DNA from: Deltaproteobacteria bacterium
Lineage (GTDB): Bacteria > Desulfobacterota > DSM-4660 > Desulfatiglandales > HGW-15
Reading direction: 5' to 3'
DNA length: 17,575 bases
NCBI GenBank assembly: GCA_016932235.1
Contig: JAFGDF010000173.1
Location: 1 to 17,575 of the forward strand
A program made the position numbers and the translations under genes. This document shows positions 1-6,115 of this stretch, piece by piece; position 1 is the first letter of the stretch; each line of letters opens with the position of its first letter. Below the pieces are notes generated by a model, which ran no database searches, had not been told where the DNA came from, and saw only the letters and a list, made by a program, of their open reading frames with translations.

Positions 1-4
1 ACGT

Positions 5-23
5 AAAAAGGGCTCCCCAAGCC
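5..23 (-). terminator. possible weak terminator downstream of the HerA-like gene
   Basis: Read on the minus strand, a short hairpin (GGCT, loop TGGGG, AGCC) is followed by C and five T. It lies about 65 bases past the stop of the HerA-like gene. The stem is only 4 bp, so a rho-independent terminator is a guess based on shape and position. Confidence 0.3.
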
Positions 24-86
24 ACGGTCTTTAGACATAACGTTGAATTATATACCGGCATTGTTAAACTTTATTTTCGTACTAAA

Positions 87-2519
87 TCAAATCCAGTCGG
101 GGCTCAGACCACCTCCGGCATTCTTTCTAAAGGGCATCCAGGCAAGTCCAAAGACTTCAATGATAATGTCGGCGCTCTTGGGTTTTATGTTGATTTTCTC
201 CAATTCTTCGACTTCAGCATTGATCGAAAGATCTATACCATCGATATCCGCCTGCAGGCGCTCTTCGAGTTGAGTTAATTGAAGCCGAATGGCCTCAGCA
301 CGTTCCTGGGCCCTGGCCACGTCCATTTTTTCTTTTTGAATTCGGCTTGCAGACCTCATGGCAGTCCCGACACGTGAGGCCGATTGCACACTCACGGCTT
401 TGCGGCCCAGAAAGGCACCGAGTATAGCCGATCCAAAGGAGATTGCCGTTTGCAGTTTACGGGCCTTGGCCTGTTCGTCTTCCCTGGCTAATGCTTGATC
501 TGCGCGCATCAGACGGTCTTTTAAAATATTGAACTGTCTGCTGTATTTATTACGCAGTTTTTCGACCTCCAGATCACGCTTTTCACGCAATGCCTGGGCC
601 AGACGCAAACGAAACTCGTTCTCGGCCTCACCCAGCAGGCTGTTCATGCCGGATTTCTCGTGAGACAATAGTAATATCGGCCGGTGGTGGCACACCCAGC
701 GTAAAAGATCTCTTTGCCACTTTTTGTGGTTGGCCGCCTTCTGGGCATCTGCCGGCAGATCGGCATATGTCCCCCCTGGTACCGGTTCGGCTTTAAGGGA
801 TAATGGATCGAATTCCACGGCGCAATCCCAGTCCAGAGGATTAGGACCATCTGTAAGCCGGGAAGTGAGGGCGAGTGTCTTGGTCGTAACCACATTATAT
901 CTGGAGTTGGAATAATGTACATCCAGTAAGGCCGCAACGCCGGGATAATAGACCACCCCATGGCCGGCGCCGGAAGGGGCCAGGTAAAATAAACTGATTC
1001 CCGGGGGCAGAACCGGCGGCCCTTTTGCAGCATGTGCAGTTGTAACGATCTTTGGAAGAGAGGTTTCCTGAGGTAAGGCTGAAGCTTTTACGGCATCCGT
1101 TTTCACATTTTTTCTATCAGACATAACGGTTTTAATCTGTTCCCGCGTCATGGGCCCGCGCAAGTAGGATAACACCCAGCGGGTTTGGAAAATAACTGGT
1201 TCATTTTCGTGCACATTGTGCAGGAGGAATACCTGCTTTCCCAGATCTGCCAGGATCTTTTTCATGCGGCTGCGGTCAAAACCATTACCGGTAACAGCGC
1301 CTTCGAGGCCCGCCAGAACCCGTTCCTTATCACGCTCGGTCTGGAGACGACCCAGAAACCATGTGCCCGCGTTTGCAAGTCCTTTGTAGTCCAGGTCAAC
1401 CGGATTTTGAGTAGACAGCACAACTCCCAAACCAGAGGCGCGTGCCTGCTTCAACAATGTTAAAAGCGGCCCCTTGGATGGCGGGTTGCTCGTTGGTGGA
1501 AAATAACCGAAAATTTCATCCATATACAGAACAGCGCGCAAGCTGGACGTGCCTGTCTGAGTCCTCATCCATCCGACCATTTCGTTGAGCAGCATGGTGA
1601 CAAAGAACATACGTTCGTGATCGGAAAGATGGCTGATGGTGAAGATAGAAGCGCGGGGCTTTCCTTGTTTAGTGTACAGCATTTCCCCGATGTTCAAAGG
1701 AACGCCTTCCATCCAGGACTCAAACCCGGGTGCCGCCAGCAGGGCGTTTAGACGCGTGGCCAGGGCAAAACGGTCTTTAGGGGGATAGAACGATTCCAGG
1801 TCCATAACTCCGACACGCTCAAAAGGGGGTGTCTGAACAGCGTGGATCAGTCCGGCCAGATCCAGGGTTTTTCCATCTGCCCAAAAAACTTCAAGGATGT
1901 TGGCAATCAGTATATGTTCCCGGCTGGTGATAGGATCGGCCTCAATTCCTAAAAGCACCAGCAGGCTTGTAGCCGTAATCTGGATCTGTTGACGAAGCAG
2001 GTCGGAATCTCCTGAAATGGCCGATGGGGGTGGAGCAAAGGATCTCAGGACACTCACCTGCAGGCCGGTATTACTTCCCGGCGTGTAGACCGCAAAATCG
2101 GCCGCATCTTTCAGACGGGCGATACGTTCCGGGGACTGTCCCCAATCGGCGAGACCTTTGCGCCAGATTTTGGCCTGGCTGGCTGCGAATTCTTCAAGGG
2201 TAAGCCCTTTATTCATCGCATCCTGGGGGTTCACCCAGGGGAGGAAATCTTCGGGTTTAAGATCCGGAAAGTTCAGCAACAGATTTGGCAGATCCCCTTT
2301 TGGATCTATGGCAATAACCGGGATATTGTCTATCAGGGCCTCTTCCAAAAGGCCTATGCCAAGTCCGGTTTTTCCGCTGCCGGTCATGCCGATAATAACC
2401 GCATGGGTGCTGAGGTCTTTGGAGTCATAGAGAATCAGTTCTTCTTTGATATTTCGGGAAGCAAGGTCATAAGCCTTCCCTAGATAAAATACGCCAAGTT
2501 TCTCGTAGATGTCTTTCAT
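87..2519 (-). CDS. HerA/FtsK-superfamily P-loop ATPase with C-terminal coiled coils
   Basis: An 810-residue ATPase of the HerA-like (DUF87/DUF853) group, which pump or unwind DNA as hexameric rings in known members. Walker A is GMTGSGKT at residues 44-51, with IDPKGDLPNL following at 71-80 as in HerA-like proteins. Walker B is LYMDE at 331-335. A STQNPVDLDYKGLANAG segment at about 369-385 leads to GRLQTERDK, whose Arg391 may be the trans-acting arginine finger. Roughly residues 640-780 are charged and heptad-like, in two coiled-coil stretches separated by a small-residue hydrophobic patch (FGSAILGAFLG). The start is supported by a GGAGGG-type ribosome site about 5 bases upstream. The gene stands alone here: no nurA or nuclease partner is seen, though the region past its stop lies outside the window. 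The family assignment is firm; the cellular role (repair, defence or segregation) is unknown. Confidence 0.9.
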   Translation of the reverse strand: MKDIYEKLGVFYLGKAYDLASRNIKEELILYDSKDLSTHAVIIGMTGSGKTGLGIGLLEEALIDNIPVIAIDPKGDLPNLLLNFPDLKPEDFLPWVNPQDAMNKGLTLEEFAASQAKIWRKGLADWGQSPERIARLKDAADFAVYTPGSNTGLQVSVLRSFAPPPSAISGDSDLLRQQIQITATSLLVLLGIEADPITSREHILIANILEVFWADGKTLDLAGLIHAVQTPPFERVGVMDLESFYPPKDRFALATRLNALLAAPGFESWMEGVPLNIGEMLYTKQGKPRASIFTISHLSDHERMFFVTMLLNEMVGWMRTQTGTSSLRAVLYMDEIFGYFPPTSNPPSKGPLLTLLKQARASGLGVVLSTQNPVDLDYKGLANAGTWFLGRLQTERDKERVLAGLEGAVTGNGFDRSRMKKILADLGKQVFLLHNVHENEPVIFQTRWVLSYLRGPMTREQIKTVMSDRKNVKTDAVKASALPQETSLPKIVTTAHAAKGPPVLPPGISLFYLAPSGAGHGVVYYPGVAALLDVHYSNSRYNVVTTKTLALTSRLTDGPNPLDWDCAVEFDPLSLKAEPVPGGTYADLPADAQKAANHKKWQRDLLRWVCHHRPILLLSHEKSGMNSLLGEAENEFRLRLAQALREKRDLEVEKLRNKYSRQFNILKDRLMRADQALAREDEQAKARKLQTAISFGSAILGAFLGRKAVSVQSASRVGTAMRSASRIQKEKMDVARAQERAEAIRLQLTQLEERLQADIDGIDLSINAEVEELEKINIKPKSADIIIEVFGLAWMPFRKNAGGGLSPDWI

Positions 2520-2663
2520 TGATTACCCTCCAGGTATCCCGGAACGGACTATCACTGGTTTTCAGTATTTTTAAAGTTTATAAGGCCAGTTGGTCCCTGG
2601 ACATTAAACCGCCTTACGTTCATCGATTGGGGACTTTTCGAACCTTATCCGACAACCAGTTAA

Positions 2664-2693
2664 ATTATAGTAGATTAAATATGCCGAAATCAA
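2664..2693 (-). promoter_or_regulatory. predicted sigma70-type promoter for the HerA-like gene
   Basis: On the minus strand, TTGATT (2688-2693) and TATAAT (2664-2669) are separated by 18 bp. The -10 box matches the consensus fully and the -35 matches at four of six positions. Transcription would start near 2657, giving a leader of about 138 nt before the ATG at 2519. It lies between selC and the ATPase gene, so the latter need not depend on read-through from selC. Confidence 0.55.
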
Positions 2694-2764
2694 CTGTTCA
2701 TATCGCTCAGGAGAAAATTGGATGGTGGATTTTGGTAAAAGAAAAGGATTATTAAGATTCCTAA

Positions 2765-2862
2765 TGGCGGAAGTGCATGGGAATCGAACCCACCCAGCGA
2801 GGTTTTAGCCCGCTGCACCGGATTTGAAGTCCGGGAGCCCCACCAGTGAGCTTTCCACTTCC
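2765..2862 (-). tRNA. selC: tRNA-Sec (anticodon UCA)
   Basis: A 98-nt tRNA with encoded CCA. The anticodon arm reads CCGGA-CTTCAAA-TCCGG with anticodon TCA (plus-strand 2825-2827), the diagnostic ACTTCAAAT loop of bacterial selenocysteine tRNAs. There is a long variable arm (CAGCG...CGCTG, about 7 bp), a T loop TTCGATT, and an acceptor GGAAGTG pairing with CACTTCC followed by G73. The eighth acceptor pair expected in tRNA-Sec is a G-G opposition, and the fifth T-stem pair is G-U. This tRNA is charged with serine, converted by SelA and delivered by SelB to in-frame UGA codons. selA, selB and selD are not in the window. It lies downstream of asd on the same strand. A weak hairpin followed by TTTTCTTTT lies just past the 3' end (plus 2738-2761) and may terminate it. 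Confidence 0.93.
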
Positions 2863-2872
2863 ATTCTTCCTT

Positions 2873-2961
2873 CATGGTTCGATACCTCACCGTAAATGGA
2901 AAATCACGTGCCTGAAAGAGCAAATTTTCGTTTACCATGAGGCATCCAAGGGTGAACCATG
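2873..2961 (-). other. long imperfect hairpin just upstream of selC
   Basis: On the minus strand an 89-nt stem-loop ends 10 nt before the tRNA-Sec 5' end. Paired blocks by plus-strand position are 2954-2961 with 2873-2880 (8 bp), 2938-2945 with 2882-2889 (8 bp, one G-U), 2931-2935 with 2892-2896 (5 bp) and 2924-2929 with 2899-2904 (6 bp). The terminal loop is 19 nt and one side carries an extra 8-nt bulge. There is no U tract, so it is not a standard terminator. It could be a processing signal in the selC precursor, a 3'-end structure of asd mRNA, or a small repeat element. Confidence 0.5.
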
Positions 2962-2974
2962 GTATTTATCAACC

Positions 2975-3009
2975 CCGGTGTCCTGTCGAAATGGCCGAAA
3001 GGACACCGG
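2975..3009 (-). terminator. terminator-like hairpin after asd
   Basis: A perfect 10-bp inverted repeat (CCGGTGTCCT at 2975-2984 and its complement at 3000-3009, loop 15 nt) begins 4 bases past the asd stop. What follows on the minus strand (GGTTGATAAATAC) is not a clean U run, so it may stabilise the mRNA end or pause transcription rather than terminate alone. Confidence 0.45.
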
Positions 3010-3012
3010 ATA

Positions 3013-4131
3013 TTAACCCGATATATGTTCTCTGATAAGCTTCAAACCCCTCCTGATCGGTTCAGCGGCCCCCCAGAGCAACTGATCACCCACTGAGAAC
3101 GCGGTGATATATTCCGGTCCCATAAGCAGTTTCCGGATCCTCCCGACAGGGACGGCGAGGGTGCCGTTAACAGCCGCTGGTGTGAGATGCTTCAGGGTCT
3201 CCTGCCTGCTATTTGGAATGACTTTTACCCATTCATTCCCTTTATCGATCATATCGACTATCTCGTCAAGAGGAATATCTTTGTCCAGCTTTATCGTGAA
3301 ACCCTGGCTGTGACAGCGCATGGCTCCAACACGCACGCATATACCGTCAACAGGTATCATCTTTTTAGAATTAAGGATCTTGTTTGTCTCGGCGTATCCT
3401 TTCCATTCTTCCCTTGTCTGTCCCGATTCCATGGGTGTGTCAATCCATGGGATAAGGCTTGCCGCAAGAGGTGCGCCGAAATATTCTGAAGGAAAGGAAG
3501 CATTCCTTAATTCTCTTGTGATAAGATCGTCTATACCAATCGCGGTTGAAGAGGGATTATCCAGAAGGTCCTGTGACACATGAACCAGCCTTGCCATCTG
3601 GCTGACAAGCTCCTTCATATTGTTGGCGCCCGCTCCTGAAGCGGCCTGGTATGTCATTGTGGATACCCATTCCACATGGTTGTTCGCAAAAAGACCTGAA
3701 AGCGCCATGAGCATGAGACTTACAGTACAGTTTCCGCCCACGAACGTCCTGACACCTGAAGACAATCCCTGATCAATGACCGTCTTGTTTACAGGATCCA
3801 GTATGATGATACTATCCCCGTCCATCCTTAAGGCGGATGCCGCGTCAATCCAATAGCCTTTCCATCCTTTTTTACGGAGTTCCGGATAGACTTTCTTCGT
3901 GTAGTCTCCTCCCTGGCAGGAGACCGCCACATCCAGACCGGATAAAAGATTTATGTCGCACGCATCCATCAGCGGAGGGATATCCATCCCAATGTCAGGT
4001 CCTTCACCGCCGATATCAGAAGTGGTAAAGAATAAAGGTTCGTAACCCTTAAAATCTTTTTCCTCAAGCATCCGTCCCATAAGAACGGAACCGACCATAC
4101 CTCTCCATCCAATAAAACCTATTCTAAGCAT
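3013..4131 (-). CDS. asd: aspartate-semialdehyde dehydrogenase
   Basis: Catalyses NADPH-dependent reductive dephosphorylation of L-aspartyl-4-phosphate to aspartate semialdehyde, the branch point to lysine/diaminopimelate, threonine and methionine. At 372 residues it matches the E. coli-type enzyme (367) rather than the shorter Gram-positive/archaeal type. The N-terminal NADP-binding motif is GFIGWRGMVGS (residues 5-15). The catalytic cysteine is C135 in GGNCTVSLML and the catalytic histidine H274 in RVGAMRCHSQ, the same numbers as in E. coli. SLIPWID (225-231), REEWKG (240-245), ETNKILN (248-254) and the C-terminal VGDQLLWGAAEP are also conserved. The ATG has AGAGGTG about 8 bases upstream. 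The gene is monocistronic or leads into selC on the same strand, and is transcribed divergently from glgC. No lysine riboswitch is evident in the leader. Confidence 0.97.
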   Translation of the reverse strand: MLRIGFIGWRGMVGSVLMGRMLEEKDFKGYEPLFFTTSDIGGEGPDIGMDIPPLMDACDINLLSGLDVAVSCQGGDYTKKVYPELRKKGWKGYWIDAASALRMDGDSIIILDPVNKTVIDQGLSSGVRTFVGGNCTVSLMLMALSGLFANNHVEWVSTMTYQAASGAGANNMKELVSQMARLVHVSQDLLDNPSSTAIGIDDLITRELRNASFPSEYFGAPLAASLIPWIDTPMESGQTREEWKGYAETNKILNSKKMIPVDGICVRVGAMRCHSQGFTIKLDKDIPLDEIVDMIDKGNEWVKVIPNSRQETLKHLTPAAVNGTLAVPVGRIRKLLMGPEYITAFSVGDQLLWGAAEPIRRGLKLIREHISG

Positions 4132-4268
4132 TAATAATACACCTCTAGCAGACTGTTGGTTTTTCCGGTTTCAACGAATGATATCAAATAGCATATCGCC
4201 AGGAACTAAGTAAAGTCTAAATTTATAAGACTGTCGGACAAGTGCCGGGAGGATCAACCTTCTTTCGC

Positions 4269-4298
4269 ATTCTAAAGAAATAACCCATAAAGTGTCAA
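4269..4298 (-). promoter_or_regulatory. predicted sigma70-type promoter for asd
   Basis: On the minus strand, a perfect TTGACA (4293-4298) and TAGAAT (4269-4274, five of six) are separated by 18 bp. Transcription would begin near 4262, about 130 nt before the asd ATG. The -35 box lies only 13 bp outside the left edge of the inverted-repeat element. Confidence 0.6.
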
Positions 4299-4311
4299 AA
4301 TGTTTCATCAT

Positions 4312-4597
4312 TGTCCGGTCAGGAAATTGCATAAGAATCGCAGTATGGAGGGCTCTTTTTTCGGTCGAACTCGTTCCTGGCAAGGTTGACGAATAATGCC
4401 TTACGAGGCGGGCGGAGGGTCATCTCGGTCGTTGTCAGGGATAAATAAGGTTGAATAACCGGGGAGCATTCCGACCGCTCTCCGAGGCGTAGGCTCTCCG
4501 AGCCGGAGGCCTGGCATGCACCTTACGCAATTTTCCTGCTTCCAAGGTTTTCGCCGATAAAAAGAGCCCTCCATACTGCGATTCCGAAAACCGGACA
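4312..4597. mobile_element. probable MITE-like element with inverted-repeat ends
   Basis: The 286-bp segment begins TGTCCGGT (4312-4319) and ends with its complement ACCGGACA (4590-4597). Inside each end is a perfect 26-bp inverted repeat, 4335-4360 against 4559-4584. The left arm has about 8 extra bases between tip and core relative to the right arm. Similarity between the ends continues weakly outside the tips. The middle is GC-richer and contains two direct CTCGGAGAGC copies (minus strand) and two direct CCTTACG copies, but no transposase or credible ORF. This architecture fits a non-autonomous element moved by a transposase elsewhere. No clear target duplication was found, so the exact ends are uncertain; a structured intergenic repeat is the alternative. 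Confidence 0.6.
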
Positions 4598-4627
4598 TTA
4601 GTGAAAATGTTTTATGTTTCCAATTGA

Positions 4628-4656
4628 TTGACATCACCCGTACCCTGTAATAGAAT
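4628..4656 (+). promoter_or_regulatory. predicted sigma70-type promoter for the glg operon
   Basis: A perfect TTGACA (4628-4633) and TAGAAT (4651-4656) are separated by the optimal 17 bp. Transcription would start near 4663, leaving a leader of about 135 nt before glgC. It lies about 30 bp outside the right edge of the inverted-repeat element. Confidence 0.7.
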
Positions 4657-4784
4657 CCGTTTTAGTATGATATCTGTCAAGAAACATGTCATTATCATTT
4701 ATTCATCTTCTCAGGCTATCAGGACGAGTGGTTTTGAGACTCTGATATCAACAAACATCATTCTGAAGAATTGTTCTCCTGTAA

Positions 4785-4790
4785 AGGGAG
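4785..4790 (+). promoter_or_regulatory. ribosome binding site that sets the glgC start
   Basis: AGGGAG lies 7 bases upstream of the ATG at 4798. This favours 4798 over an upstream in-frame TTG at 4771, which would add nine residues with no family similarity and no ribosome site of its own. Confidence 0.7.
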
Positions 4791-4797
4791 AGTTTAT

Positions 4798-6075
4798 ATG
4801 AGAATGAATCCTTTGGCGTTAATAATGGCCGGCGGCAAGGGTGAAAGGCTTATGCCTCTGACCAAGAACCGCGCAAAGCCAGCTATACCTTTTGGAGGAA
4901 TATATCTTCTTATAGATCTTACACTTTCCAATTGTATAAATTCACGCATTTATAATATAGTCGTTCTTCCACAGTACAAATCCCAGACTCTGGTACAGCA
5001 CCTGGAAGAAGGATGGAACATATTCAGCAGCGATCTCGGCCACTATCTAAAAATCGCGCCCCCGCAGATGATGGCCGGAGAAAAATGGTACCAGGGAACG
5101 GCTGATTCTATTCGTCAGAATATACACCTTATCGGACAGGAATCACGCGGAGCGGTTCTCATCCTTTCAGGGGATCATGTGTACAAAATGAATTATGGAA
5201 GTTTCATTGATTACCACGCGGCACAGGAGGCGGATGTCACAATGGCGGTGATAGAAATAAGAAAGGAAATCGCGCATAATTATGGTGTTGTTGAAGTCAA
5301 CAAGGGATTCAGGATAAAAAAATTTCTTGAGAAACCAGCTGAACCCGTGTCGATACCGGGTGACTCATCACATGCCCTGGCCTCCATGGGAATATATGTT
5401 TTTAAGAGGGATGTCTTGCTGAATATACTGAAAAGGGATGAAAGACCGGATTTCGGCAGGGATATCCTCGCGGATATGGTTGATGATTATAAGGTAATGG
5501 CCTATCCTTATCGCAGCAGGAACAGGATCAGGGATATCCAGGTGATCACGGGTAAAGATGGGATCCGAAGGGAGACGGTGGTTGATGCAGCCAGAGACTC
5601 AGGTTATTGGAGAGATGTCGGGACACTGGATGCCTACTGGAATGCCAACATGGATCTTACGGGCGTTGATCCCTATTTCAATATGTATGGCAGGTTGTGG
5701 CCGATACGAACCTACCAGCGTCAGTATCCCCCGGTTAAAACCGTGTTCGCCCAGGAATCGGATCGAAAACCCAGGGTGGGAAAGGCCATTGATTCACTCG
5801 TGGCCCATGGTTCCATACTAAGCGGAGGAGTTGTCCGGAATAGTATTCTTTCTTATAATGTTTTTATCCAGAGTTGGGCAACTGTCGAAGAATCCGTGAT
5901 AATGGAAAATGTGGTAATAGGTCGGAATTCAAAGATAAAAAAGGCAATTATAGCTGAAAATGTTCGAATCCCGCATCATACGGAGGTGGGGTATGATCCC
6001 GTGCAAGATCGAAAGAGATTCAAGGTAACACCTCGGGGAATTACCGTGGTCACATGTGATGATTTTCCAGACTGA
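4798..6075 (+). CDS. glgC: glucose-1-phosphate adenylyltransferase (ADP-glucose pyrophosphorylase)
   Basis: Makes ADP-glucose and pyrophosphate from ATP and glucose-1-phosphate, the committed step of bacterial glycogen synthesis. With the chosen start it has 425 residues, normal for GlgC. The nucleotide-binding signature AGGKGERLMPLTKNRAKPA spans residues 11-29, YQGTADSIRQN 98-108 and SGDHVYKMNY 124-133, where D126 is the likely catalytic/metal aspartate. FLEKP at 176-180 gives K179 for glucose-1-phosphate, with DFGRDIL (218-224) and YWRDVGTLDAYW (270-281). From about 335 the C-terminus is a left-handed beta helix with hexapeptide-like repeats, the allosteric domain in known enzymes. Between YPY (236-238) and YWRD is a segment about 18 residues longer than in E. 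coli GlgC. It is first in an operon with glgP 40 bases downstream. Confidence 0.96.
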   Translation: MRMNPLALIMAGGKGERLMPLTKNRAKPAIPFGGIYLLIDLTLSNCINSRIYNIVVLPQYKSQTLVQHLEEGWNIFSSDLGHYLKIAPPQMMAGEKWYQGTADSIRQNIHLIGQESRGAVLILSGDHVYKMNYGSFIDYHAAQEADVTMAVIEIRKEIAHNYGVVEVNKGFRIKKFLEKPAEPVSIPGDSSHALASMGIYVFKRDVLLNILKRDERPDFGRDILADMVDDYKVMAYPYRSRNRIRDIQVITGKDGIRRETVVDAARDSGYWRDVGTLDAYWNANMDLTGVDPYFNMYGRLWPIRTYQRQYPPVKTVFAQESDRKPRVGKAIDSLVAHGSILSGGVVRNSILSYNVFIQSWATVEESVIMENVVIGRNSKIKKAIIAENVRIPHHTEVGYDPVQDRKRFKVTPRGITVVTCDDFPD

Positions 6076-6115
6076 TATTTATTGAAATATTACTTAATTT
6101 ATCAAGGATAACTAT

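Larger units (their letters stand above)
4132..4797. other. 665-bp divergent intergenic region between asd and glgC
   Basis: No convincing gene lies here. From left to right it holds the asd leader (about 130 nt), an outward asd promoter (4269-4298), a 286-bp inverted-repeat element (4312-4597), a glgC promoter (4628-4656) and a roughly 135-nt glgC leader. Within the glgC leader a hairpin pairs TATCAG (4717-4722) with CTGATA (4742-4747) plus an inner AGT/ACT. It has no U tract, so its role, if any, is unknown. Confidence 0.7.

Noticed and set aside
644..1033. 129-residue frame within the HerA-like gene
   Set aside because: It is a shifted-frame shadow of a well-supported long gene on the same strand.
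2873..2889. T-arm-like GGTTCGATACC as part of a second tRNA on the plus strand
   Set aside because: Only two flanking pairs and no anticodon or acceptor arm; it belongs to the hairpin 5' of selC.
2690..2938. Open frame spanning selC on the minus strand
   Set aside because: It is a read-through of the tRNA gene and its leader, with no ribosome site or protein similarity.
4132..4262. Lysine riboswitch in the asd leader
   Set aside because: The leader is about 130 nt, shorter than a lysine riboswitch, and none of its characteristic helices is apparent.
4171..4637. Two small minus-strand open frames in the asd-glgC gap
   Set aside because: They run through the asd leader, promoter and the inverted-repeat element, lack ribosome sites and resemble no protein.
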